Shown in pieces: positions 12,171 through 24,068 of a DNA stretch of 64,000 nucleotides. The notes under the pieces are model-generated. The model was not told where the DNA came from. It saw only the letters and a program-made list of their open reading frames with translations, and searched no databases. The position numbers were made by a program, and so were the translations under genes. Where the stretch lies: NCBI RefSeq assembly GCF_052857255.1, contig NC_135505.1, forward strand, positions 66,204,149 through 66,268,148, in the 5' to 3' direction. Position 1 is the first letter of the stretch, and each line of letters opens with the position of its first letter. This DNA is from Amblyomma americanum. Lineage: Eukaryota > Arthropoda > Arachnida > Ixodida > Ixodidae.

Positions 12171-13580
12171 TTGTCATCTTCTCATCATCTTGACACCTTT
12201 GTTTCCCTCATCGTGGCGTCAACATGCCGTGCAAGATATATTTCCTTTTACCTTCGCAAAGGTCTCGTTCCGGAAGACGTGAGTGCTCTCTTCGGCTACT
12301 CGCGGGCGCCATTAGGACTTCTGAAGCGTATTTGCAAACTGCTGAAACCGGAGCTGGGGCGACAAACAAGAAGATATGATGACCATGTGCGTTCTCTCTG
12401 TTACAGCATGGATCCCGGATGCCTGGCAGAGATTAAGCACCGTGCGATTCGCCGTCTTACAGGAAGGATGATCGAGTTTTGGTGGGCTTGCACACTAAAC
12501 CATTTGCTGCCGTCTGCTCAGTTGAAGAGGAACAGGAAGCCACCTGGTTCGGGGCTGACGGTTGTCGGTGAAGCTGAGCTTCCCGAAGAGATAAGTCATA
12601 TCTTGAACAAAGGCTCTAAGTTTACTCTTGAGCCAAAGGTCGAAGCCCGTGAGTTCCTGGCTCTGAATAGGCGCAACGCAGGGAAGGCTTCAGAAGAGAA
12701 CAAGGAAAGATGCCTACTCGATGTGGTGGATCCGCTGATGAGGACGACCAGTAACACCGTCACCGAGCCTGGCAAGGATCCTATGGCAAAAGTCGTGTCG
12801 TATTTCAGACAGAACAGTCTCCGACTTCTACAAGCTGACAAGGAGGGCGGCTTTGTGGTTCTGTCGGAGGGTGAGTTCAGAAGAAGAGCAGGTGATGCGA
12901 TTTTCAAGAACTTTAACATTATAAAAGCCAGTGAGACGAGAGTGAAAGGCAAGGCGGCCATGATGTGCAGGGATTTGGAGTTGAACAGGTTGCCAAATGA
13001 GATTGTTAGCACAAGGAGCAATACTCTAACTGTATTTTTTACTGCCAAAACGCAGAAACCGTCTGTGCCGTATAGAGCAGTAGTGAGTGAGAATGGTACG
13101 TGGCAGCATGTTTTGAGCAAATACCCGCAGAAGCATCTTAATTCTCTTTATAATCATGATCCGTTTGCTATAAAAAGCTCAGTTGATGTTGTTAGGTTTC
13201 TTTAGGGAGAATCTTTCATTGGATATGCTTGCCCGATAGATGCGGAGGATCTGTATTACTCCGTGCCTTACGATGAGCTGTTTACCTCTGTAAGGGATTC
13301 CATAGAGCGCCGGTGCAGTTGGGTTCCAGAACGCCTCAGGCGTGTCGGTAGCTAATTTTATGAGAATGCTAGAATATTACCTTACCGTGACGTTTCTATC
13401 GTTTAACGACAGGTTTTATAGAGAAAAGAAAGAGATCTGCATCGGATCTTGCGTAGCCCCGGTTCTTAATAGCATATATTTAGCCTATATTGACCGCGTC
13501 CTAGAACAAAATTTATCAGGAAGGGAATATTAAAAGTGTTTAGATATGTTGAGGGTTTTTTGAAAGTTTTTAAAAACTGA
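12171..13580 (+). pseudogene. PLE reverse transcriptase, broken
   Basis: The first frame (12,171-13,205) covers the PLE-specific N-terminal region and early RT motifs, including LLQADKEGGFVVLSEGEF and FFTAKTQKPSVPYRAVVSEN. An in-frame stop follows VVRFL. The frame then continues with IDAEDLYYSVPYDELFTSV, the first catalytic Asp block. After another shift comes KEICIGSCVAPVLNSIYLAY, the conserved block before the active site. The active-site box near 13,540 reads RYVEGFLK where PLEs have RYVDDFLV, so the catalytic Asp pair is lost. Several further stops follow. This RT cannot function. Confidence 0.8.
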
Positions 13581-13829
13581 ACGACGTGTCCTGCACAGAT
13601 GCTGTAAGCAATGATTTAGAGATTTTTAAAGAGAACAGAAAGGTGTTGCTTTTCACGCATGAGATGTCCTTGCAGGGTTGTATACAGTTTTTAGACCTGA
13701 GGCTTACTTTTGGAGAAGAACACGTGTTAGCAGTATGCCCCACGAGCTAAGAAGAAGCTGCTACCGCATGGATCGGCTCAATCAGACTGTTAAACGCGCG
13801 ATTGCTAACCTTTGCCTAGAATCGGCACT

Positions 13830-14547
13830 CGTGAAGTCGTGTCACCACAATCTGCAAGGGAGCTTTGATAAGCAAGTGGCTCGATTGGTGCGGGCCGGGT
13901 TCCCAAGCTCGGTAATCACAGGCGTTGCAAAAGGCCTCCTACAAAAAGTCGAGGGCGTCATGTTTAAGCGGCCATAGGAGCTAAAGAAGCAAGCTGCGAT
14001 ACCCGTAGTTGTTTCGTTTGTGCACAGGGTCGCTCACAACGTAAAAAAGGTGGCAAATAGGCATGGCGTGCCAGTCCTGTTTTCGGCTCCACGGAAGCTT
14101 GCTCAGCTCTGCGCACGCGTAGCCAGCGATGGAAAGAGGAACGGTTGCAGCAAAAAAACAGAAAGCACTTTGTGAAGTGCTGCACCGGTGTGGTCTATGA
14201 GATACCACTTACCTGCGGGATGGCCTATATGGGCCAAACGGGCAGGTGCATCAATGAACGCGCAGCAGGGCATGCGCGCTCGCTCAAGGAAGTAGGAGGA
14301 GCGCATCTACCCAAACACTGCGCAGAGTGCAAGGTGTGTCACCGTGCGGCTGAACATTCGGCGGGGGAGAATTGCAAACAATGTAAATAGTGTGAACCAC
14401 GACTTGATTCTGGGCAGGAGCGGTAATAATAAGGCACGAGAGGTTTTAGAGGAGTACCACTTCAGAAAAAGAGGAAAAGAGTGTATCAGCGGTACATCTG
14501 TGAGCCTTGTTAAAGCTGAGATTGTATACCTTGAACAGTTTTGTTGA
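13830..14547 (+). pseudogene. PLE GIY-YIG endonuclease domain
   Basis: Positions 13,862-13,975 contain DKQVARLVRAGFPSSVITGV. Then 14,025-14,100 carry the VAHNVKKVANRHGVPV block. Positions 14,145-14,390 hold the nuclease core EIPLTCGMAYMGQTGRCINE, the GIY-YIG equivalent, with the Cys/His cluster HCAECKVCHRAAEH. The last part (14,400-14,547) has LGRSGNNKAREVLEEYHFRK and GKECISGTSVSL. The nuclease would nick the target to prime reverse transcription. A stop after CKQC and frame changes break it. It is about as similar to the inverted copy at 10,828-11,760 as two members of one family. Confidence 0.75.
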
Positions 14548-15347
14548 TCGCACGCGAGATTTCTGTCTGCGCGTGCCTAGATTTTTCTGTATATTTGCTC
14601 GCTTTACAAGGAATAAATTCAGATGAAGTTAGCGCTCGTCCTACCTCGTTCTTCTACTCTGTCTGTATTCTTTCGGCGCTACTGTTTTTCCTTTCTGGAT
14701 CGAGCATTTGCCTGCATAAGTGAACTATTTTTACAGCTAGTCTGACCCTTACTATAACAAATGACGAGACACGAGCAATGAAGTGTTTGCAAAGCATTTT
14801 TATTGCTTTGGGAATAAAAGTTACTTCGCTTTAAGTATTGCTGTTTTCCGCGCTGCGGCCTTCTGCTGCGCATTGTCTTGTATGGCATCATTTCATAGTT
14901 TGTAAAAGTTGTTCAAAACAACATTGCTTGCAATGCGAACTACCAAGCGCAGGAGTTTGTTCAGTGTGGCCATTTTCACATGTCTCAATGCCATTTTCTT
15001 CGAGGAGGCAAATCGTCTGTGAAATAACGGCACCACGTTGATTGCTACAGGAGAGAAAATTTTCAACGTTTACTGCAAAAGACAACCTCTCTGCAACTAG
15101 CTTTGTCATCAGTACCATGTGAACTGTGCATGGCTGCGGAAAATTGAGCCTCCTCTTGAGCGGTTAGCTATCATGGCAGTGTTTTTCGATTCTATCGCTC
15201 GAATTTCAATGACCAGTGTGCTGAAACCAGCAGAACATGAAAGCATATTTAATGCAGCATTAGCAGCCTATCCTGCAATGTAAACTACAGCATTCACGTA
15301 AGAGTGGGTGCGTATAATATCGGCGTCGCTGACAGCCACAGAAAAGT

Positions 15348-16067
15348 TCACGCCACAAGATCCTCACTTACGTCTTCACACTCTGTTTCCTCGCGTGGAA
15401 ATGTCAAAAGCGTTTGAACACGAAGCTTGTTATCGCCTTCGTTGAGCTGACGCACGGAAATGTGGTACTGTGATCTTGCCAGTTGGCGGTAACAGCGGAA
15501 CCGGTCCTCTAGCGCGTCCGTGTGAAATTTGCTTAGCAGTACGTACTTGAAGTGAAGATCTTCTAAACAGTAGCGTGAGAGTTCTGCCAGAGAATAGCAT
15601 GTCAATCGCAACGCACTGCGTGTCTCTTTCGTCAGCGAGCCACTGGTGATGTTGATTCCCACCCAAGCCTCCAACCAGTCGACATCAGCGCTCAGGAAAC
15701 CTGTGTGTAATCAACAGACCTTACAGAGTTTTGCATGCTGTCCCTTAGCCTTTGGCCTTTGCAAGGAGTCTTAGCATTTACTATTTGCCACCATGTGAGG
15801 ATAATGTCAATGAAAAGAGCGGTCGACTCAGCTTGAGGAATCTTCAACTTGGAACGACATGTTCTGAGCGCATTTGACAAACTGATTAATGACGTCGAGA
15901 ATGAGCTTTACATTTTGCCGCTCCATCAAAGTTGGATTCACGGCTTTGGCGTTCAGTCTGTAAGCAGGGTTCACAAGCAACGTCTTCTCTGAAGAATAAA
16001 GCTGCCGCACAGCTTCGAAAGAAGCAGCTTTCATACGAGAACGCCCGTCAGGCATTTTTCCACTCAA
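15348..16067 (-). pseudogene. THAP9/P-element-like transposase, C-terminal part
   Basis: Minus-strand pieces resemble the middle and C-terminal domains of P-element and THAP9 transposases. At 16,067-15,828 the block FEAVRQLYSSEKTLL, then AYRLNAKAVNPTLMERQNVK, matches the insertion-domain region. At about 15,700-15,348 the frame FLSADVDWLEAWVG, then LHFKYVLLSKFHTDALEDRF and CYRQLARSQYHISVRQL, matches the C-terminal block that carries the late acidic catalytic residue. Two frames with a stop between them indicate decay. A further minus-strand frame at 15,118-14,888 may be the tail, but I cannot place it. The N-terminal THAP part at 24,052-25,265 is on the same strand and could belong to the same gene. 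Confidence 0.65.
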
Positions 16068-17136
16068 GTCAATTTCGGAGAAATGGAGAGTGCCACCTTA
16101 GCGGCGCCTGACGACGGAAAGCGGACGAAGACAATTTTTTAAGCGTTCTCTCTCTATTCGTGAGGCGGCGCTCTGCATCCCTCATAGCAATCAGGCTGCC
16201 TTTCAGGTATTGACGCGTTATAGTGCGCGCCGTTCGTGGCGCTGGTCACCGCAGAGCCGCTGCAGGCGCTGATTTTAAAAGGAGCCACAGAGAGTGCATT
16301 GCAGCTGCGTTGGCATCGTAAGAAATGGCTGTGGCGACTTGTTAGAATCACGTTTGTCTTTTAGCTACAACGTTGAAACATTGTGGGAGAGGTACTAAAA
16401 CTGCTTGGTAGAAATATGAAATCAGAGGGTAAATACAGTTAGTAATACGTTTTAGTCTATCGGTTTGCGATTCAATCATGTTGAGCAAAGAAAATGGTAG
16501 AATTAAATAAAGAAGAATTGATATATGTTCCCGAGAAGCCATTTTTTGAAACTGCCAAGTAGCCGCGGCTTTCAGGTCGTAGCTCTACTTTTTGCAGGCT
16601 AAGCTGTCTTCATTACGACAACTAGAAAAAGATTTGGCTCTGTGCGTGGCACACAGCAGCTACGATTGTTTTAAGAAGCGAAAAGAACTCCAGACACAAA
16701 TGCACGGTACAGCAGCTGATACCAAAGCATTTCGAATGTTCTGTCTGGTCTTGACTACAACCAGGCGCAAATAAAACGATGCAAAGCTAAAAAAGCGCTT
16801 GAAAGAAAGGAGGAAGACAAAATAGAAATCAAGTCTCCTCGAGCAGGGGCGCGATTACGGATCGGTCTCAATCGAAACTGTCTCAAAAAGTGTATCATTT
16901 GCCTCTCTCCTATTGGTCGGCCGTGGGCGGCGGCCATTTTGATTTTTTTCGTCACTGACTGACGTCGTAAATGGCGCAGAAGTATTGACGTTGGCCATCT
17001 AATTATGCGGGCAGATTGAGACGATTTTTTGAGACCGGAAAAGGTAGTCTCAACAGGTTTGAGACAGAAAATGGCGGCTGTTTACATCACCGTATACGCG
17101 GGTGACCGCGCGAGAAACGGTTTCGGAGAGTGCATG

Positions 17137-18640
17137 AAAACGACTTTGACGCGCGGGAGAAGTTATTTCGACGCTTCGACTTAAGAAGAAGACTGCGCAG
17201 TGGCTGTGCGACGAACTCGCAGTGCGCTGTCAGTGGAGCGGCAGGTGCTGTGCGCGCTGCGCTTCTTCGCCTCCGGTGGGTTTCAAGGCGCCGTTGGAAA
17301 TGAAGAAAACGTCGGCGCAGCCCAACCGACTGTGAACAAGCCTTTGCGGCGGGTAGCGGAGACGAATGACAACGTTAGGTCACAAAAGGGGGGTGTTCGC
17401 TTTCCGAGGAGACCCGAGGAGAAGGCGGCGGCGAAGTAGGGCATCTTTTGCCTAAACTTGCGCCGCGGCAGCATCTCCGGCGTCGTCGGGTGTGTCGATT
17501 GGGCACTCATCACTATCAAGGAGTCTGGGGGCAGTGCTGCGAACGAGCCGCAAGCGGTTCTACGCTGCGAACGTGATAGTGAGTATACCTCGGCCACTGT
17601 TTTTGACCGCATGAGTTCAGCTACAAGTGCGGGCCTCGGCAGCGAGAGTGAGTACGGGCTGTGCTTGTTTTTTCTCAGATCTGTGGCGCGAACATGTCCG
17701 TGGACTCGCACAGACCCGGATCCTTCCGCGGCGCGTTTGTCTGGCGGCATTCCGAGGCGGAGAAAGGCCTGCTGGACGACGGTGGTTTTTTTTTTCTGGG
17801 TAAGCAGTAAAATAGCCGTGTCACCCGTCGGGCGAACTCAGTCACATCTATTGAGCTCCAGCACTATGCATTTGGCCGGATCTGCTAAAGCTACAAGAAT
17901 CAGTCTGGACAGTTACACAAATGCAGACACTTTACAGTATGATACAGTGTATTGCCACCCTTTCCTTTTGTTAAATATAATTGCAGCAGAAACACAGGAC
18001 ACATATTACATTGTTGAAATGCATAGCCTTTCCTGTTGAAGAAACCAAAGCAAAGTGCACCTGACAGCGCTTGTGTTTTGTAGGCAATCATAGCGCATCA
18101 TTTATATTAATATGGTGGTAAAAGACTGACCTTACAGTAGTGCTCACTTATACATCTAAATCCTGCATGTATGTATGCTCTTGAATGTCATATTCAGCAA
18201 AGCCTGGATGTAGGCTACTTGGCATGAGTCTTCTACTGTATAGCAGAGTGTCCCGTAATGCTGTTGAGATCACTGGGAAAGGACATGCTTAGCTGCATCA
18301 TTTTTTGTTATGCAGGAGACTGTCTACCCACTGGAGCCATGGCTGCCTGCACCAGTTGCATGAAATCACAGACCTGACTCAGCAGAAGGCCTGTACAACA
18401 CGCCACATGCTTTCACACAATTTGTGGCTGAGCGCTGTTTTGGTGTGCCGAAGAGCTGCTTCCGTTGCTTTCAAGGGCACCGGATGCACCAGTGCCAGTG
18501 GAAGTGGACAGTGCGCATCATCACCGCACGTGTTGCACTTCACAGCCTCTGTTTGGAGGTGCCCATATCAGCAGAGGGTGCAGGCGACATTGCCTCTGAC
18601 CCAGATAACAACGGGCCACCTCTAAATGGTGGCTGCCTCG
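17137..18640 (+). pseudogene. Harbinger transposase, two-exon remnant
   Basis: Exon 1 (about 17,137-17,799) contains LSVERQVLCALRFFASGGFQ and the QPTVNKPLRRVAE block, the HARBI1-like N-terminal helix-turn-helix. It also contains VVGCVDWALITIKE, the first catalytic Asp block, and a VDSHRPGSFRGAFVWRHSEA block, the second Asp motif. A donor CTGG|GTAAGC lies at 17,799/17,800. The acceptor ttatgcag is at 18,315. Exon 2 reads ETVYPLEPWLPAPVA, where the family has GDSGYPLEPW, so the aspartate is lost. It continues with a TQFVAERCFGVPKSCFRCF block and IITARVALHSLCLE, matching the conserved C-terminal helices with the final Glu. Frame changes and a stop (VA*) make it inactive. Confidence 0.75.
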
Positions 18641-21159
18641 TACAGACAGGATCCCTCCTCACCTGCCTCCTGAGAAGAGCATGCGGTGCTGTACTTTTGG
18701 CCTCTCTAGGACGACCCGTCTCCAGAGGAAGGCGTACCGAGGGATGGTGCAGCGGCAGTTTCGATGGAAAATCTAGCGTCCAGAGACGACTCACCATGCT
18801 GGCATAGAGAGTCATATCAGCCACTCTTCCCCCGTTGCCACTGTCATTTCCTTGTGTCATTGCACAACACACATCTGCAAGTGTGTGAGCAACTGTGTGA
18901 TGTGGTTGTGCCCTTGGCCAACCTGTGTGCAGCGAGAAGCCAGCAGTGACAAACAAGTGACCCCCACCGGCTGCCACTTCATTTTCAGTGTGTTTGCTAG
19001 TATATCTTCCAGTCCCTCAGCAGCGTGTTGCGCAGTCTCTTCCTGAAGACGGAAAAAGTGTTGAAGCAGCTCGCCCAATTTCTGAAAAGCGTCATTTTGA
19101 ACTCTCTTTTGTCAATGCTTATGTCAGCCCACCTGCCCCTTCTCTGCTGTCTCCTTCCAGCTTGTTGGAGTGCCTGTGGTCATTACCTGTGTGACGAACA
19201 TGCATGAACCAAACGTGTAGTGCTGGAATAAGGCATGAAATATTTGTGATGCTTGTTGAAATCAAAAAGCTGTTTTTTATTGCATCATACATTCAGTAAG
19301 CGCGTTTATTTTTTTAGGCACAGTGTTTGACACGAGTGTTTCTATTGCAGAAAAGGCAGTGTACATACAAGCATACTTTACCTTGATATACAGTTACCGT
19401 ATGGCATTTCTGAGTGCAGTTAAGAAAAAAAAATCTGAAAAATTGAGTTCAAAGTGCATGTTTTCTTTCATACAGAGGCTACCTGTACAATAAATATGGC
19501 ATAGTACAGTGTACATAATGCATTTTCCGGACTACAAAACATTTTGGCACATATAAGTAGTGTAAATACCAAAGCTAAGCTTTTAGCTTAATGGTGTGTG
19601 GCTAGGGGTTTCACTGTGTGCTATAAGCTGTACCTACTGCAAGGAGACCGCTGTACAACAATGCATAATAAAGATTGTAAGGTGCAGTGGCTACAATGAC
19701 TACTGAATGACTAGAACATCTTCACTGATAGACAATGATGTGTAAACATCACAGACACATCATCAAGGAGATGGTGTGTGATTAGAGGTTAGTTTACAAT
19801 CACAAATCATGCAACACCGTTACTGGATATGCTCTACAGCTCTAAGAATATACAGACAGCTCCATTATGGGAAATTTTGAGCACTCGGTTATTGCCCCAT
19901 AACGGACACCTAGCTTGGTTTGCGTAACACAGGGCTATGAAGTCTTGTCCATGATGACACGAGACGGTGACAAAGCCGAATGGCCGGACAAGCTTCTTAA
20001 GCTATCACATATTATGTGTGATAAGTGCAACTGCTTTCAAGCTACTTTTCGCCTAGGTATTTAATGTCCTAGTCATTTTCAACTGGCTGTTCCCTTTCAA
20101 ACTGGAGTGGCCTGTATACAGGGTATCTCAGATATGATGGACCATAATTTAAAAAAAAAAAACAAGTGGTCTTCCGACCAGAAAGGAAGTGCATGTTTGA
20201 AGCTATGCAAAGTACTTAAAGCCCTTCAAACACTGCCCTCACCAAACCCAGTTATACCAACATCACTCCGCCTGCTGAGCAAAATACAATATTACACATC
20301 ACTGCCCTTTCCTACCTACCTCACTGTCCTGGATCATAAGCAATTCAAGCGCTGTGTACCAGCAAACATGAACAAACTTGCTCAACTTTCTGCCCAGTTG
20401 CAATTAGCCTCAATAAAAGCAAACTACTTCTTTCCTGGTTGACCCTGGATCTACTACAAGATCAGCAAATAACGTTAATGGAACAAGCTCATTCTCTCCT
20501 CGGTGACAATAGCAAAGTTATCAAATCAAGTGCTTGCTTTCTCTCTAAACAAAGTGGAGCATAAACATCACAATTTCTGCATCTTGCACAGGAAAAAAAA
20601 AGAAACTACGGCAACAACTGAACATAAACCGAACGGAGCTACAAAAATACAAACGGAACATCAAGTGCTTAGCCCGATGTGGGCGGCAACACTTGGTTAC
20701 GAGGCAGAAGAGTGCTGCCACAGAGGCAGGCCGTGTCGGCTCTCATTTCCCGCACCGAGATTGCAAGCAATCAGCAGCTGCACCTGTCTGCTCCCGTCTG
20801 TCAGCAGTTGCTTCTATGTGATGATTCATGGTTTTCTGGTATTTTCTAAAGAAAATAAACAGAACCACACGTCACTCGGTGATCGATAGGCGCCGACCGA
20901 GAACACAGACTAAAGTTGTCTTCGTCGATTTTCGAGCCGAGCGCTGCTTGTAAGCTGATCTCGGCAGGCCCGTAGCATTCATTGCCTTCAATCAGATTTT
21001 TCTGCGCACTTAAGACATCCGCAAAGTACCTTGATTTTAGACGACACGCGAAAAAACAGGAACTAGCCATGGAATCAGCTGTTTTCTTGCAGGCCGTCAT
21101 GTTCACGTTGTGCCACTGTCTGCGCGCCCTCATGGCAAGAGAAGTTAACCTGCAGCAAA

Positions 21160-21600
21160 TTTAATTGCAAAACTGAGAATGCTTCTAATTTTCCCTCGTG
21201 TTGTTCAAATTGCAACACAGTTTACTACCAAAATCAAACATTACTTGTTTTCTTCAATGCGTTTTTGTTCATTTTCAGACTAACATGTTCACGCTATACC
21301 GCTGACAGCACACCTTCGCGGCAAAAAAAGTGACTGAACAGCAAGCTTCTTTGGGGTGAAATGCTTGGGAAATGGGTCTTTGACCCCACTTTGAGACAAT
21401 GCAAAAATACCTTGTAACATGGCGCTCTTTGGCCCCAGTTGCCCTTGCGCCATAAAAATCCATAATCACCATCAACAGCAAACTTAATTGCAAAAATGAA
21501 AACCCTGCTTCTTTTGCTTGGTGCTGTAGGGTTTGAAATACAGTTTCTTAGCAAAATAAAACATTACTCGTTTTTATTCACTGCGTCTTTACGGCAAAAC
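21160..21600. repeat. Partial direct duplication around a SINE-like tail
   Basis: The block starting agcaaatttaattgcaaaactgag (21,155) recurs as agcaaacttaattgcaaaaatgaa (21,477), each continuing to a similar aaacattact(t/c)gttttt segment. Between them, about 21,350-21,470, lies gaaatgcttgggaaatggg through tggcgctctttggcc to ttgcgccataaaa, the 3' tail of the SINE family seen complete at 31,765-32,008. The duplication may mark insertion of a truncated SINE with later rearrangement. Confidence 0.5.
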
Positions 21601-22269
21601 ATTAGTCTACGGTCCCTTGTCGTGCGAATAGTGGTTTCGGGGCGGAGCCCTGCTACTAGCCACCGCAACCTTGCTCCGCATTGGCCGATTCGGCGGTCGG
21701 CATTGCTCGGTGTCGTCGCTTTGACGTCACAATCTCAAAATTGAGACAGTTTTTTTAGAGCGATCCGTAATCGCGCCCCAGATCTCCGGTCGCAGTCACT
21801 GTAAAGGTCGAAACACAAGGCAGCGTTTCTTCGGCGCAGCATCAGCGTTTATTTTACCGTCGTTGTCGCTTCAGGCTGCAGGAGAGGGCGATCAAACACA
21901 CGAGGGCGTACGAACTGGTTGTCCAGACGGGCTTATAGTGTGTTTTGTTTCGTTCACTGTTGTTCCGCTCGCGCACGAGATGATTTGTCCTCCTCGAGCG
22001 TACAAATGTGGTTGCGCTACAGTGCATATTGTTTATGTCTGTAAATAAGTGTCAGTACAAGCAAATGCACAAGTTCTAGAAATTTAAATGGCTATAAACA
22101 CAAATCTGTAATGTATATAGCAGCAGACACATGCAAAGCATTGTAAGAGCTATTGCTGTAAATAGTTTTAAATGTATGTAAATAAATGCACGTGTACGTC
22201 CCCTTCTTTTCTACAAACTATCTTAAAATTTCCCACACTTCACACAAAACTGAAAGTAGCAGCCGTGCT

Positions 22270-23136
22270 TGTCATAATTAATTGGCGTCATTTTAGTGCG
22301 GCTGCGAGGGCACCTCGTCAGCGCCGCGGACCACACCATTTATCCGCGGAAAAGAATTTTCGTTAATCATGGTGCCACGAAACGAACAAACGTAACAACT
22401 TTCAACGCTTTATTCGTCTGGCCAGGAACAGCATTCTCAAGTGATAGGCGGAGCGAACGCCTGAGCCCACCTCTGCAAACGGCGAGCAAAGCTGCTGCTC
22501 CAGCCAAGTGTCGTTGGAAAAAGCGCTGCGCCACGGATGAATCGAGAGCTACGCAAAAGGGAGTACGAAGCAGAAATCTGACAGGCGCGTGGTGTAGGTC
22601 TGCAGTATAGGAGTAGGAGCGATAACGCCAGCACCGCGCGACCGTTCGCAAGCATGGCGCAAGCAGTCCAACCTAAAGTCACAGGAACGGGAAAAGTACC
22701 GCATTCGTTTTCTCTCGCCGCGGCGTCGGCGGGCCAGCGCGCGCGGACCATTTATGGCGGGGATTGACCACGTCACCGCCGAGAACGAACCGGGAGTGCG
22801 CGCGCGCTCCCGATTCGTTCTCGGCGGTGACGTGGTCACTCCCCGCCATAAATGGTCCGCTCGCTTCTTTCTCGCGGCCGCCGGCACACATATCGTCCGG
22901 AGCATTACGTAGCACTTGCTCTTATGGGCCGAGATAAGCGTGCACAGCATTTCCAGTCACGTAGTGAGGCTTGTGCAGTTCATGCCTGCGTAGAGACTGC
23001 GCGCGGCCGTCGCTTCAGCGGCATTGGACCAAATATGGCGGCTCCGGTGATGGTTGTGGTACTTTTCCCGTTCCAGTGACTTTAGTCCAACCATCTTGGT
23101 AGCGCCGCAGCGCGGCAGCTATCTGAAGTGAGGCGT
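22270..23136. repeat. Repeat block copy A, interrupted by a MITE
   Basis: From cataattaattggcgtcatttta to gcagctatctgaagtgaggcg this block is a diverged direct copy of 23,622-24,068, except for the 411 bp MITE at 22,674-23,084 and its target duplication. Both copies contain the cgaacgcctgagcccac and gtgtaggtctg landmarks. No coding function is visible; open frames in it are not conserved between the copies. Confidence 0.75.
22674..23084. mobile_element. 411 bp MITE with 8 bp target duplication
   Basis: The ends TAAAGTCACAGGAACGGG and CCCGTTCCAGTGACTTTA are inverted repeats extending about 26 bp (through AAAAGTACC) with one mismatch. GTCCAACC flanks both sides (22,666-22,673 and 23,085-23,092). 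The related block at 23,622-24,068 has gcaagcagtgcaagcatcttgg at the same place, an empty site. An 8 bp duplication fits the hAT or P superfamilies. Inside, 22,744-22,857 forms a second long inverted repeat with arms of about 54 bp starting ggaccatttatggcgggga. There is no coding capacity, so it would need a transposase in trans. Confidence 0.9.
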
Positions 23137-23621
23137 ACACCCTCCAACTTTTTTATCCTGAACGCACGATCGCCGACCGTCGAGTCGATAAGCGCCGTAA
23201 GACGGAGCACAGCGGCGAAATGAGCGAGAATACGCACGTGCACGCAATGAGCACTCCGGTGCAGCTGTCCTCTGCCAGGCGGTTCTGCGAGCGGGACCTC
23301 ACCCCTGCTTCGTTTGAGCACAGTTATCATCCTTTTTTTCTTTTCTGAACACTTCCACCAAGTTATAACCAAGCGGTCAGGTGGTAGCGCCAGCGTTCGA
23401 TCGAATGCGATATACGCCCGCAGATTACACTACGTGCTTATCAGCATTTTGTTTCTTTTTGCTATGGGTCACGTAGCACTTTCCTGCGGCAAATTGAAGG
23501 TATCTGCCACTCGAAGTCCTACTGAACAGGAACTTCTATCTTGGAAAGAAAAGCGCAGACGCATTGTTAATGTCATAACGGACATAAATTTATTGCTTCT
23601 TAGAGAACAGCAGCAGCCGCG

Positions 23622-24068
23622 CAATCATAATTAACTGGTGCCATTTTATTGCCTCTGCGGGGACACCTCGTCAGCGTCACGGAATACGCCATTTATACGC
23701 GGAAAACAATTTTCCTTAATCATGGTGCCACAAAACGAGCAAACGTAACAACTTACAACGCTCTATTCGTCTCGCAAGGAACAGCATCCTCATATGATAG
23801 GGGAGTGAACGCCTGAGCCCACTCTGCAAACGACGAGCAAAGCTGCTGCTCCAGCCGAGTGTCGTTGGACAGAGCGCTGCGGTTGCGGATGAATCGAGAG
23901 CTACGCAAGAAGGGGTACGAAGCAGGAATCTGACAGACGCGTGGTGTAGGTCTGTAGTATAGGAGGAGGAGAGATAACGCCACCACCGCGCGACCGTTGC
24001 CAAGCATGACGCAAGCAGTGCAAGCATCTTGGTAGCGCCGCAGCTCGGCAACTAACTGAAGTGAGGCG
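23622..24068. repeat. Repeat block copy B, uninterrupted
   Basis: Direct copy of 22,270-23,136 without the MITE. Its right part overlaps the end of the THAP-like frame at 24,052-24,345. Confidence 0.75.

Larger units (their letters stand above)
12150..14750 (+). mobile_element. Decayed but nearly full-length Penelope-like element
   Basis: A plus-strand PLE with N-terminal region, RT, GIY-YIG nuclease and 3' UTR in order. Its tail (14,400-14,750) matches those at 10,828-11,060 and 11,768-12,136. Stops, frameshifts and a damaged RT active site show it is inactive. It directly follows the inverted PLE pair, so the three copies form one cluster with tails at 10,828, 12,136 and about 14,700. Confidence 0.75.
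16847..21778. mobile_element. Harbinger-type DNA transposon with 18 bp TIRs
   Basis: The left end GGGCGCGATTACGGATCG (16,847-16,864) is exactly the reverse complement of the right end at 21,761-21,778. Beyond 18 bp the ends keep partial symmetry (actgtctcaa on both sides). CAG stands immediately outside each end (16,844-16,846 and 21,779-21,781), a 3 bp target duplication as expected for PIF/Harbinger. Inside lies a plus-strand Harbinger transposase remnant. The 4.9 kb element sits between two minus-strand P-element-like fragments. A SINE-like tail at about 21,350-21,480 and a partial duplication at 21,160-21,600 are nested in it. Confidence 0.85.

Noticed and set aside
14888..15118. Minus-strand frame as the tail of the P-element-like gene
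   Set aside because: Position fits, but no residue pattern I can match; left unassigned.
20846..21133. Minus-strand frame of 95 residues as a second Harbinger gene
   Set aside because: No Myb/SANT pattern or other family motif is visible.
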